Shown one piece after another: positions 8,701 through 17,850 of a stretch of DNA of 35,000 nucleotides (its first letter is position 1; every line of letters begins with the position of its first letter). Location: contig JABLUY010000243.1 of assembly GCA_013306675.1 (NCBI GenBank), positions 1 through 35,000 of the forward strand, given 5' to 3'. A program made the position numbers and the translations under genes. The notes beneath the pieces were generated by a model. That model saw only the letters and a list, made by a program, of their open reading frames with translations. It did no database searches and had not been told where the DNA came from. The stretch is from Thraustochytrium sp. TN22 (lineage: Eukaryota > Sar > Bigyra > Thraustochytrida > Thraustochytriidae).

Positions 8701-8785
8701 CATGACACAGACAGCTCTTGTCTCAGGTCGCATGGCAGACAGCTCCCGTCTCAGGCCACACGCATGGCAGACAGCCCGCATCTCC
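8701..8785. repeat. Three imperfect copies of a 28-32 bp unit
   Basis: The element CAGACAGC followed by a C/T-rich segment starts at 8708, 8736 and 8768. The first two copies share CAGACAGCTC and GTCTCAGG. The second and third are each preceded by GCATGG. It is upstream of the COPI-associated gene and has no obvious coding role. Confidence 0.6.
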
Positions 8786-9298
8786 TGCACAAGCTTTACT
8801 CATACACAAGCACACCACTCCGTCCGATACGTCTTCACGGCCTCTTTCGATCTTTGCGGCGCGCAAGTTCGCAGCATCATCTCATCTCGCACGCCTGCCA
8901 TTTGTGCTGGCACGGTGACGTCGTCATGCCCGCGAACGCCTTCTCCTTCTCCTTCCCCTTCTCCATCAGCGCGCGCGGCACCCTCCTCTCCAGCTCGTAC
9001 CCGCCGAAGTTGGCCGGTCGCAGGTACGAGCGCACCAGCCCAATCGCACGTATTCGCCAGCAACGCTACCGTACCGGACCCGGGAGCCCACGATGATCGT
9101 CGGCTCGAACGAGAAGGCCGCCTCCGAGTCGCAGCGCGGCGCGGCGCGGCGCGGCGCAGACCGGAGTGGGCGCGGCGCGGCGCGGCGCGGCGCGGAGCGG
9201 ACGCGGACGCGGCGCGGCGCTGCGGATCGGGCGGGCTGCGCGCGAGGCCGCCTCCTCGTCTCTTGTTTCCCTGCGCGCAGCGGGCGGCCGCGGCCACG

Positions 9299-10036
9299 AT
9301 GGCGTCCCAGCAGCAGGACGGCGCCATGGACCGCGCGACGAACGCGATCAAAGGCATGGCGCCGGAGAAGCTGACGGCGTGCATGCGCGTGACGAACATC
9401 ATCAACGCGGCGCTGCTCATCGCGTCGGGCGTGATCACCTTCACGCTGCTGAGCTCGTGCTCGGACAACTGCAGCATCCTCATCGTGCTGGCGTTTTACA
9501 CGATCCTCTTTGGCGTGCTCATGCTGGCGTTCGAGATGCGGTGGGGGCCCAGGAGCGCGCGGTTGATCTACGCGAACTTCGGCTTCATGTACTCGAACCG
9601 CGGCAAGGCCACTTTTATTCTCTTCATGGCGACGCTGTGCTTCTCGGTGACCGACAAGGACCTCAGCGGGCTCTGGTGGTTCTGTCTGTTCGTGGGTATC
9701 TACACCGCCATCAACGGCATCTTCGCCTGCGTCGTCGTCGCCATCAACCCGGGCTACGACGAGTACACGCGGACGTATGCCAACGCCGGCCTGCCCGAGT
9801 TCCACAGCCAGGCGCCCACGCCGCCCACCATGATGGGCGGCGCTCCGCCGCCGCCGCCGCCCACGGACTACCGCTTCGGCGACGCCAACGCCGGCATGGC
9901 CGGCGCCTACAACAGCTACGATCTCCAGGACGCCCACCCGCAGCCTGCCTATGGCCATCAGACCAGCACACCCTTCGCGGACAACTCCGCGCCGTACCAG
10001 CCCAGCAACGACGACAACCCGTTCTCGCACGTCTAA
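9299..10036 (+). CDS. COPI-associated / TVP15-like four-TM Golgi membrane protein
   Basis: A 245-residue protein with four hydrophobic segments: about 34-55 (IINAALLIASGVITFTLLSS), 60-80 (ILIVLAFYTILFGVLMLAF), 100-118 and 124-150. The pattern fits the COPI-associated protein family, which includes yeast Tvp15 of late-Golgi vesicles. The middle segment RLIYANFGFMYSNRGKATFILF matches the family's conserved short loop. The C-terminal tail is cytosolic-looking, with GGAPPPPPPTDYRF, a Pro/Tyr/Asn-rich stretch and a terminal NPFSHV; an NPF tripeptide can bind EH-domain endocytic adaptors. The start is the Met in a GCC-ACG-ATG-GCG context just before the hydrophilic N-terminus. The open frame upstream to 8696 is low-complexity and unlikely to be coding. 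The role in Golgi vesicle traffic is inferred from the family. Confidence 0.82.
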   Translation: MASQQQDGAMDRATNAIKGMAPEKLTACMRVTNIINAALLIASGVITFTLLSSCSDNCSILIVLAFYTILFGVLMLAFEMRWGPRSARLIYANFGFMYSNRGKATFILFMATLCFSVTDKDLSGLWWFCLFVGIYTAINGIFACVVVAINPGYDEYTRTYANAGLPEFHSQAPTPPTMMGGAPPPPPPTDYRFGDANAGMAGAYNSYDLQDAHPQPAYGHQTSTPFADNSAPYQPSNDDNPFSHV

Positions 10037-10594
10037 TGTTTCACAGAAGGGGGGAAAACAAGTCCGAGATCGACGACCACCGTGTCGCGCCTGTTGCTGC
10101 CTGCCTGACTCTCTCTCTGCCTGCATGCTCGTAATTAGTAAGTCATGTGCTTGCGTTTTGCCCTTGCGTTGTCGCGGCCCGCGGCGCCGCGCGAACATCC
10201 ACGTCCAAGTCCTCGCCTCCAGTTCCGCAATCGCTGCGTTCCGGGCGCCGCGCGCGGGCGTCACGGAGGCGTGGCGTGGCGGCGAGAGGCGCGCGGGCTC
10301 CGCGCTGCTCCTCCGGCCCTCCGCGCGAATCACGAGCTCGTCGACTGTCCTGGCGAGTTGAGCGAGCGTGGCAAGGGCGGCGCAAGCGGGTTCTGCGAGC
10401 CCGAGCCGCCGCCGCGCCGGCCGAGGCCAAACCCGCCTCGCGGCGCCTCGCTCGGGCAGCGCGCGGGTGCGGCGGCCGGGCGCCAAGCGCGTCCTTTTGC
10501 GCGTGCGAGCGAGCGAGCGAGCGAGCGAGCGCCAGCGGCGAGCGGCGAGCGCCAGCGCCAGCGGTGACGGCTGCGGCAGCCGGCGCCTCTAACC
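10037..10594. other. Intergenic spacer with GAGC tetranucleotide array
   Basis: No gene is supported. The stretch starts with the 3' flank of the COPI-associated gene and ends with the 5' flank of the acidic protein gene. A run of GAGC/GCGA tetramers (about 10502-10530) lies roughly 65 bases before the start codon at 10595. Confidence 0.6.
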
Positions 10595-13210
10595 ATGGCG
10601 CGAACCCGGCGCAGCACAACCACCGCCACAACCACCGCGGCATCAACGCCAGCAACGACAACGGCGGCGGCGGCGACGACGGCGACTCGCAGCAGGGGCG
10701 GCCGGAGCGCGTCGAGAAGCCGCGGCGCCGTGGCGAGGTCGACGTCCTCCGCCGCGGCGCCGCGCGCGACGAGGGCGTCTCGGGCCGTGCAGAGAGTGCG
10801 GCAACAGGAGGCGCGCGAAGACGACGCCGCTGCCGCCTTGGAGGACGAGGACGAAGACGAGGACGAGGACGAGGTACAAGTGGACAACGACGAGAGCGGC
10901 GATGAGGACTACAAGCCGGGCGCCGATGAGGAGGCCCAGGAAGAGGAGGAGGAGGTAGTCGAGCTCGTGGACGAGGATGAGGATGAGGACGAGGACGAGG
11001 TACAGGCCGTGGAGCCCGAAATGGACCAGTCGCCCGGTGGGACCGAGGAGCGAGGCGTGGTGACGCCGCGCAAGCCCCGGCGCAGCCGCACGGGCGACCA
11101 CGACGATGGCGAGTTCGAGTTCGACCCGGACTCAGACAGCGAGGGCTCCGAGCGCATGCAGCGCGAGTCGCCTCGCAACGTGCTGTCCAAGCGCAAGTTG
11201 CGCAAACGCAGGTCCTCACTTAAACCGGTGCGCCTCTCGCTGGAGGGCGAAGGCAGCAACGGCGAGGAGAGCGAAGACGAGGCGCCAGCTCGTCGCCAGG
11301 CGCGCAAGAAGCGCAAGGTCCTCAAAGACGAGGAGGACGGCGACCAGGACAACGACGACGAGGACGAGGAGAAGGAGGAGGAGATCAAGGGAGGGGACGC
11401 CGTACACGCAGGCAAGGTCGCCGCCAAGCCAGACGCAGACGCGGACTCCAGCGACGAGGACGAGGACGACAATGAGAAGCACACGCGCCTTTACCACAAG
11501 AACCATCGAGGCGAGGACGCCGACTCGGACTCGGCGCCCGAAGACGTGCAGACCACGCTGGAGCACACGTGCGGCGGCCTCGACATGGTCACCTTTGACA
11601 AGCTGCCAGAGAAGCACGTCGTGTGGCGGTACGCGAACAATAGTCGTGCATACTGCTACTCGCTGGAGACGCTGCGGAGCATCGCGCGTGTGCACTCGCA
11701 GTGGAAGGAGCCGCCTACCTTTTTGACGCCCATGCGTGCTGCAACCAGAGCGCAAATTGCCGCTCTCTTCGGCGAGGAAGCGCTGACCTTTCACGAGGGC
11801 GGCGACTCGCTCAAGGCCGAGACCGAGCGGCGCATCCTCCTGCGCAAGATCCAGGACGCAGCGACGCGCCTGTTGGGCAAGACGGACCTGCACCTGTGTC
11901 CGATTTGCTACGAGCTCGCCGTCGATGAGTACTGGGACTCCCACGAAAAAGAGCCCGGCAGCGACGACGGGGCGAGCTCCCCGGATGAGAAGAGCTCCTC
12001 GGCCGAAGAAGACTCCGTGGCGGGCGGGCGCTCCAAGCGGGGCGCCGACATGCGCAAGAAAGACCGTGTCGCCAATCCGCTGGCGATCTTGAACCACTAC
12101 CACGTACGTTTCGGGCCACCGGCGCGCGCCCTTGCTGCTTGCGAAGCCTAACGACGACTCTTGAACCCACGCGACAGGACTGGGAGGGCGCTGCTGACAT
12201 GTGCTTTTTTTCGCGCGCCGAGGTCATGTACCACATGTCCGAGGTGCACGACATCCACGTCAAGGGGCGCGAGGAGACCAGCCTGCTCCAGGAATACTGC
12301 GTGCGTTGACGCCTTGCGCGGAGGTTGTGTGTGATTTGCGTGTCTTTCGTGGCGCAGACTGACGGGCCAGGGATGGGGGAGATTTGCGCAGCTGCGCGCG
12401 ACGGACGGTCTGGTGCAAAAGTACGTGTCCAGCAAGAAGCAGTTCCGCGACAAGGGTAACTGGGCGGCCTCGTTTTGGCGGTCATCCCGGCGCATCGCGG
12501 GCGTCTTTTCGCTCGTCGTGGACATGGTCAACGATGAGAGCCGCGTGCGCGGGACCACCTTCTCGAGGTCGACGCTTCGGCGCAAGTCCGCTCGCGTCTG
12601 GCGCGAGCTCACTCGCAACATGGGCGTCAACGACAAGGCCGAGCTGGATGCCTTTCTCGTCGATGACGACCTCGTGGAGGAGGAGCTGCAGAACGCCCCG
12701 GACAGCGACGACAGCGAGAGCGATGACGACGAAAACGAAAGCGAGGAGGAGGAGGAGGAGGAGGAGGGGGAGGGGGGCGCGGACGCGAAGGAGCGCAGGA
12801 GGCGCGGCAAGCAGCCCAAGAAGCTCAACAAAAAGAAGACGAAGCGGCCGCGCAAGCCGGGCCATATGGACGAGCTCGTGGACGAGGCCGAGCTGGCGCG
12901 CATGCGCTCCCTGCAGGCCTACTACGAGGGTCTGGATGAGGCGGCTGAGTACGACGATAGCGAGGAGGACGACGTGGTGGACGTCGTGGACAAGTCCGGC
13001 GGCAGGAAGCGGCTGATGTTGTCTGCCGGGTCCAAGAACAAGAAGAGGAGGGCGGCCTCGCACTCTTCGGACGAGCACGACGGCGACGACAGCGACGACA
13101 GCGACCGTCAGGCTGCCACCCTGGATGCGCATTTTGGCGGCGGGGCGGCCACGCCCAAGAAGCGGCGCGTGCTGGCGACGGCCGAGGACGACGACGAAGA
13201 GGACTTTTGA
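10595..13210 (+). CDS. Acidic nuclear-type protein with possible zinc ligands, three exons
   Basis: Not recognised as a named family. Exons are 10595-12103, 12178-12300 and 12392-13210, all joined in phase 0, giving 816 residues. Introns of 74 and 91 bases start GTACGT and GTGCGT and end CAG. The first 300 residues are Ala/Thr/Arg-rich and then strongly acidic with basic clusters such as ARKKRK. Residues about 325-550 form the ordered core. C435 and C438 (CPIC) lie in exon 1; C512, H522, H527 and H530 lie in exon 2 (YHMSEVHDIH). These are plausible zinc ligands separated by a Ser/Asp-rich insert. Exon 3 begins with a conserved-looking helical stretch (QKYVSSKKQFRDKG ... FSLVVDMVNDESR), then more acidic and Lys/Arg-rich sequence. 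Composition suggests a chromatin or nucleolar protein, but this is inference. Confidence 0.75.
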
Positions 13211-13284
13211 CAGGCGGTGGAACCTGGCAGGCAAGTGGTCCCAGTGACCAACCACCGACCGGAATCTCCACGTGTTCTTTTATT

Positions 13285-13301
13285 TTGGTACCTGGTACCA
13301 A
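13285..13301. terminator. Perfect hyphenated palindrome between convergent genes
   Basis: TTGGTACC-T-GGTACCAA lies between the stop codons at 13210 (plus) and 13328 (minus). It is flanked by a T-rich stretch. A symmetric element in a 117-base convergent gap could form a stem in both transcripts. A role in 3'-end formation is inferred from position only. Confidence 0.3.
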
Positions 13302-13327
13302 CCAACTTGCAAAAGAAGCAACTCATG

Positions 13328-14336
13328 TTAGCTGCTCTGTAGTACAGTCAGGTTGCCCGGAGTGGTGGACGCGGCCATGGGCGCGTCAGCTTCCGCGTGG
13401 TCTGCGCCGGCCATGAGCAGCTCGCGGATCTTGTCGAGCGTGGCCGCAGGCACGCCGACGTGGTCCTCCAGGTAGGCGCGCACAGAGCCGTGTCGCTGCT
13501 CGACGCGCCGCAGCGGGATGCCAAGCACCTCGGGTGGGCTCTTGATGGCCTTGGGGTTGAGCAAGTCCGTGTTGCCCTGGACGTTCTCCTGATTGATGGA
13601 GGCCTGCAGAAAGGCCTCGGAGCGGGAGAAGTCCTCGATGACGGCCTCCAGCGGCACGCCGCAAAGCCGCAGTACGAGCGCCGCAATGATGCCGGTGCGG
13701 TCCTTGCCCGCCACGCAGTGTAGAATGATCGGGTAGCTTGCCGGGTCGGCGAGCTCCGCAAAGACGATCTTCATGGGCTCCGCGGCATGGTCCAAAATGA
13801 CGCCGTACAGGTTCGTCAGCGCGTCGGTGCTCTCGAAGAGGTGCTCGCCGATCTGCTTGGAAAAGCCGAGCACCGGCCACGTGAAGGCGAGCTTGAGTTT
13901 GAATGCCAATGGGAAGCTCTGCAGCAGCGCGATGCCCGCGTATCTGTCCCGTGGTTTCGCGCGCGCGTCAGACTCCTGCTCCGCGTCTGGCGTTGCGAAG
14001 AGAACTCACCTGTCGATGAGAGGCTCGTGGACGCGTCGAACGCTATCCATGACAACCACGGGCGGCTTGTCGGCCCTGCGCAGGTCGATGAGCGTCTTGG
14101 CGCCCAGGCGCCTCACCAGGTCCTCTTGCGCGGGGTGAGGCGTCAGCTTTCGCGCCAGCCAGCTCTGCTCCGCTTCGAAACGCACCATTGAACAGGCAGC
14201 TGCAGCGGTAGAGCCTGCCGGGCCGCACGAGCTTCGGCGCGGCCGCCTGCACGTCGCGCAGGTTGGGCACGTCGGCCAGCCCCTCTTCGGTGACGGTCTG
14301 CAGTCCCGCTTCAACTCGGGCGTCGCTGCCGCTCAT
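13328..14336 (-). CDS. Dual-specificity-type tyrosine phosphatase, three exons
   Basis: Exons on the minus strand are 14186-14336, 14010-14124 and 13328-13943. Introns of 61 and 66 bases begin GTGCGT and GTGAGT and end AG, joined in phases 1 and 2, giving 293 residues. Exon 1 carries VPNLRDVQ...LVRPGRLYR and exon 2 LGAKTLIDLR, the usual start of the bacterial-like Y_phosphatase3/Siw14-type fold. Exon 3 has the P-loop HCVAGKDRTG with catalytic Cys165 and Arg171. The C-terminal helices include a long insertion (QENVQGNTDLLNPK). All catalytic elements are present, so an active cysteine phosphatase is expected. Substrate could be phosphotyrosine, phosphoinositide or inositol pyrophosphate; the sequence alone does not decide. 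It converges with the acidic protein gene and diverges from the four-TM gene 153 bases away. Confidence 0.85.
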
Positions 14337-14411
14337 CTCCGTCCGAGTCGCTCGCGCGCGCGGGGCCGCGGCGCGCGAGCAGGCGGAGCAGCGTCCAAGC
14401 GCGTCCAAGCG

Positions 14412-14444
14412 CACGAGCGAGCGAGCGAGCGAGCGAGCGAGCGG
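14412..14444. repeat. GAGC tetranucleotide array in a divergent promoter
   Basis: Roughly seven tandem GAGC units lie between the phosphatase start (14336, minus) and the four-TM protein start (14490, plus). The same tetramer occurs as an array about 65 bases ahead of the gene at 10595. Confidence 0.7.
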
Positions 14445-14489
14445 CTGACCGTGAGGCGGCCAGGTCGCGGCAGGTCCGGGTCTGCGGCC

Positions 14490-15184
14490 ATGGCGGCAAC
14501 CGCGACGCTCCGCGCGCGCAGCCAGGGGGCGGACGCGGGGTCCTTTGACGCGGCCGCGCTGGACGAACAGGCGCAGGAGGAGCGCATCCAGGCCCTCGAG
14601 GCCGAGGTGGAGGCCAGCACGCTGTTTTGGACGCGCAGCACAGGTACGTGTCGCCTGGCAAGGGCGAGGGCGAGAGCAAGGGCGAGGGCGAGGGCGAAGT
14701 CGAGGGCGAGGGCGAGGGCGGGGGCGAGGGCGAGGGCGAGGGCGAGGGCGAGGACAGCAGCGGCTGGGAGAAAAAGGAAATGCAGCTCGAGGACTGACTG
14801 ACAGTGAGAGACGCCTCAGCGGCCCTGGGCGTGGCGCTCTGCATCGTGCACGTGCTTCTGCACGTGGTGTGGCTACCGGGCCTCGTGCCGCGCCCCATGG
14901 TGGCGCTCGCGTGCGTGCAGCACGCAGCCGTGAGCGCGAGCATGCTGCACGACGCTGGGCTGTGGACCAGGCGCGGCTGGGCCCGCGCGGCGCTGCGTTT
15001 CTCAGCCCTGGTTCCGGCGTGCGTCTGCCTGGCCACGCTGCGAAGCGGCCGCGAGGTGACGCCCATTTACACGCTCAACTTAGCTCATGCAGGCCTGGCC
15101 TGGGCGGTCGCGGCCTCGGCCGCGGAGGGCGAGACGGAGCTGCGCAAGCTGGGCAGTCTGCGTTTCTCCCTCAAGACCGCTTGA
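14490..15184 (+). CDS. Small four-TM membrane protein of unknown function, two exons
   Basis: Exons are 14490-14643 and 14805-15184, joined in phase 1 across a 161-base intron (GTACGT ... ACAG), giving 177 residues. Exon 1 encodes a hydrophilic helical N-terminus with a predicted coiled coil (QAQEERIQALEAEVEA). Exon 2 encodes four hydrophobic segments: ALGVALCIVHVLLHVVWLP, a second around MVALACVQHAAVSASML, a third around FSALVPACVCLATL and a fourth around LNLAHAGLAWAVAASA. I do not recognise the family. The intron is largely a GGGCGA hexamer array. The mitochondrial carrier follows 388 bases downstream on the same strand. The splice model rests on the continuity of a plausible protein and good donor/acceptor sequences. 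Confidence 0.65.
14662..14753. repeat. Intronic GGGCGA hexanucleotide array
   Basis: About fifteen near-perfect GGGCGA units, with a few AGGCGA or AGTCGA variants, fill most of the intron of the four-TM protein gene. Confidence 0.8.
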
Positions 15185-15572
15185 CGCGCGCCTGGGCCCG
15201 GGCCATGCCCGCTGTCGAGGCCGTCGCGCTCGACATGGGACGGCGCTCTCTTTCGAGCCAAAAGGGCGAGCTTTCGACTTTGCGGCGCCGCAGCTCTCGT
15301 GCCGCCGTCGCTGCTGAAGCCGTCGCCGTCGCCGTCGCCGTCGCCGTCCAGGCGGTGCCTCGCCTCGTCTCGTCGTCTGGTTGTCTCGTCTCGCCTCGCC
15401 TCGCCCTTGGCCTCGCGTTGCGCGCAGTCCGTCTTGCGCGCCGCGGAGCTCTGCGGCAGGGCGGCGGCGGGCGGCGGCGGCGGCGGCAGGCGGCGGGGCG
15501 GCGCGGGCCGAGCCGAGCCGAGCCGAGCCGGGCCGAGCCGAGCCGAGCCGATCGGGGCGTGCGTGGTGCAGG
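15185..15572. other. Intergenic spacer with GCCGTC and GAGCC repeats
   Basis: No gene is supported. A short GCCGTC run lies at about 15323-15350. A GAGCC pentamer array occupies about 15507-15550 and ends 22 bases before the start codon of the carrier gene. It is therefore in the 5' UTR or core promoter. Confidence 0.6.
15507..15550. repeat. CCGAG pentanucleotide array
   Basis: Eight to nine CCGAG units with one CCGGG variant lie immediately upstream of the mitochondrial carrier start. A related GCCGA/GCCGC array occurs at 17358-17417. Confidence 0.8.
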
Positions 15573-16616
15573 ATGGAGGACTTCTTGGCAGGCGGCGCGG
15601 CGGCGCTGGCGGCCATCACCGTCATGCATCCCGTGGACGTGGTCAAGACGCGACTGCAGTTCCAGGGCGAGCGCGGCGTAGGCGCGGGCGCGGCGAAGCA
15701 GGCGGCCGGCGCCACACAGTACAAGGGCGTGCTGTCGTCGCTGGTCAAGATCGCGCAGCTGGAGGGCGTCGGCGGCCTGTACAGGGGCATTCTGCCGGCG
15801 TACTGCCTGCAGTTCACGGTGACGGCGACGCGCTTCGGTGTGTACGGGCTGAGCAAGGCGTGGATGGCCGAGCGCGACGAGGCGAGCGGCGGCGCGGCCA
15901 AGGGCGGGTCGCGTAACTTCGTGCTGGCGGCGCTCTCGGGTGCCTGCGGAGGGCTGCTGGGCGCGCCCTTCTTCGCGCTCAAGACGCGCGCGCAGGTGTT
16001 CTCAACGTCCTCGGAGCTGGCTGTCGGCACGCAGCACCGACCGCCGGCGTCCGTGGCCGGCGCGCTGGCCGCCATCTACCGCGAGGAGGGCGTGCGTGGG
16101 CTCTTCCGCGGCGTGGACGCCTTCGTGCCGCGTGTCGTGGTGTACGGCGCGGCGCAGCTCGGCGTCTACGACCTGGTCAAGGGCATCCTGCGCGATCAGG
16201 CCGGCATGCGGGAGGGCCCGCTGCTGCACTTCTCCACGGCGGCCGTGGCGGCCATGGCGGCCGTCACGGCCATCCAGCCCTTTGACTTTTTGTCTGCGCG
16301 CCTCATGAACCAGCCGGTCGACCCTGCCACGGGCCGCGGTGCGCTCTATAATGGCTTCGTGGACTGCGCCGTCAAGTCTATTCGCTCGGAGGGGCCCACC
16401 TGCCTGCTCAAGGGCGGCTGGGCGAACATGTGCCGCATGGTAAGAAAATAAGAAGGGAGAGAGAGAGATACAGAGGGTAAGGCGAGGAGGAGACTAACGA
16501 AAGAGAGCAACTCGTACTCGCGTGCGTGCGTGCAGGCTCCCTACACGGTGATTGTGCTATTTTTGTTCGAGCAGTTCAAGACCGTGGGCGCTCGCATGCG
16601 CTCCCACAATCAGTAA
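15573..16616 (+). CDS. SLC25A35: Mitochondrial carrier, SLC25A34/35-Oac1-like, two exons
   Basis: Inner-membrane solute carrier of the SLC25 family, 315 residues. Exons are 15573-16439 and about 16536-16616, joined in phase 0 over a 96-base intron starting GTAAGA and ending GCAG. Three carrier repeats are visible. Their signature motifs are HPVDVVKTRLQ (repeat 1), the degenerate APFFALKTRAQ (repeat 2) and QPFDFLSARLMNQP (repeat 3). The stretch SSELAVGTQH after repeat 2 and RLMNQP in repeat 3 are typical of the SLC25A34/35 and yeast Oac1 group. Yeast Oac1 carries oxaloacetate, sulfate and related anions; the substrate here is inferred. The second exon supplies the last helix (APYTVIVLFLFEQFK). 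The start is the first Met before the first helix; no upstream targeting extension is needed for this family. Confidence 0.88.
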
Positions 16617-16628
16617 AAACTAGAATCA

Positions 16629-16681
16629 GCAAGGCAAGGCAAGGCAAGGCAAGGCAAGGCAAGGCAAGGCAAGGCAAGGCA
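16629..16681. repeat. AAGGC pentanucleotide array, ten perfect units
   Basis: Ten perfect AAGGC units begin about 15 bases after the stop codon of the carrier gene, in the gap to the convergent small acidic protein gene. It probably lies in the 3' UTR. Confidence 0.9.
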
Positions 16682-16793
16682 GTGCAAGTGCGAATCAGCA
16701 ACATGATGAATTGTCACGAAAGGAAGTCCTTGAGTTGGTTGGGTGAGAGAAAAGAATGGTCACGGACAGAGCTGGCGCGCGCTCGCGGTCGGT

Positions 16794-17111
16794 TTACTTG
16801 TCCTCGTCGTCGCTGTCCTCGGCGGCCTCCACGTCCTCGTCCTCGGGCTCGGCAGCCTGCTCCTGCAGCTCCTCCTGCAGCTCCGTGAGGCCGAGCTTCT
16901 CCGCCATCTCCGGGCCGAGCGCCTTGACCACCTGGCGGCGCAGGTTCGCGATGGCGTCCACCACCTTCTGCTGGTACGGCGCGCCCTTGTCCATGAGCGC
17001 CTCGAGCTTGTCCATGGCCTTGGACACCGCCTCGGTCTCCTTGGCCTTGCCGTAGGCGTCCTTCATCGCGCCCTGCACGCTCTCCATCACCTCGTACATC
17101 CTGTCCGTCAT
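16794..17111 (-). CDS. Small acidic helical protein of unknown function
   Basis: A 105-residue open frame with good codon structure and no recognised family. Residues 1-65 form a probable amphipathic helix bundle (YEVMESVQGAMKDAYGKAKE, then KAMDKLEALMDKG and VVDAIANLRRQVVKAL). A strongly acidic tail follows and ends EDSDDEDK. There is no signal peptide or membrane segment. The helical part is reminiscent of amphipathic lipid- or protein-binding helices, but I can name no relative. The start is the first Met of the frame, preceded by AAAG. It converges with the mitochondrial carrier gene. I consider it real because the sequence is not low-complexity and the frame reads as a balanced protein, unlike the Arg/Ala-rich false frames nearby. 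Confidence 0.65.
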   Translation of the reverse strand: MTDRMYEVMESVQGAMKDAYGKAKETEAVSKAMDKLEALMDKGAPYQQKVVDAIANLRRQVVKALGPEMAEKLGLTELQEELQEQAAEPEDEDVEAAEDSDDEDK

Positions 17112-17649
17112 CTTTGCCCGCTCGCTCCTTCGCGCTGCGCTGCCGTGCCTGCTGCTCGGTCTGCTCGCTCCGCGCCGTCAGTCTCGTCCGCCAGTCTCGT
17201 CCGCCTCCCGGGCCGCGCGCGTTGGTCTCCCCCGCGCCTTTTCCGCTCCGCCCCGCTCCAAGTCTGCTCCGCTCTGCGCTGTTTATTTGATGGCGAAGTG
17301 CGCCGCCCGGCTTGTGCACGCACACGGCACGCGCCGCCCGACCCGGCCCTCGCGCCGCCGCCGAGCCGAGCCGAGCCGCGCCGAGCCGCGCCGGGCCGCG
17401 CCGGGCCAAGCCGAGCCGCCGGCGCGTGCTTCGCGCCGGCATCCGCGCCGCGCCGCCGCGTGCTCAGGCGCGCTCAGGCGGCCGCCGCTCGCGCGGCGTG
17501 CTCGCGCCCGCGATTCACGCGCGTCATGCCGGGCCATGCCGGCACGTGCACCATCCCACCCAAGCGCTTCTCATCGCTCCCCCGTCGCGGCGCCAGGCGC
17601 AGCGCCGCGCGGCGGGCGCGGGCGCGCGGCGGCGCGCTCGCCGCGCGCG

Positions 17650-17710
17650 CGCGCGGCGGCGGCGCGCGGCGGCGGCGCGCGGCGGCGGCGCGCGGCGGCG
17701 GCGCGCGGCG
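17650..17710. repeat. 13-bp tandem repeat CGGCGGCGGCGCG
   Basis: About four and a half head-to-tail copies of a 13-base GC-only unit. Long GC-only tracts of this kind may form G-rich secondary structure; that is inference. Confidence 0.75.
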
Positions 17711-17850
17711 CGGCGCCTGCGGACGCACGTACCTCTGGTCTAGCTAGCTGGCTGTGCTGTGCTGTGCTGAGTTGCGGGTTTGCTGCCGCGGCGCCGACGC
17801 GCGCGCTTGCGAGCAGCCCAAAACAACCACGCAAGACCAAAGCAACCAAA

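Larger units (their letters stand above)
7873..9298. other. Low-complexity spacer between divergent RCC1-BTB and COPI-associated genes
   Basis: The region holds the 5' flanks of two divergent genes. The part up to 8583 is an open extension of the RCC1-BTB frame with poly-Ala and Ala-Pro repeats, possibly coding. From 8600 to 9298 I see no convincing gene. It contains an imperfect triple repeat (8701-8785), a lone tRNA B-box-like match near 8630, and GCGGCGCG-rich sequence just before the start at 9299. Confidence 0.55.

Noticed and set aside
8966-10486. 506-residue minus-strand open frame
   Set aside because: Antisense to the COPI-associated protein; composition is Arg/Ala/Val-rich and no motif is present.
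14644-14804. In-frame read-through of the GGGCGA array as an Arg/Ala repeat protein
   Set aside because: Good GT donor and AG acceptor flank it, and joining the exons in phase 1 gives a coherent four-TM protein.
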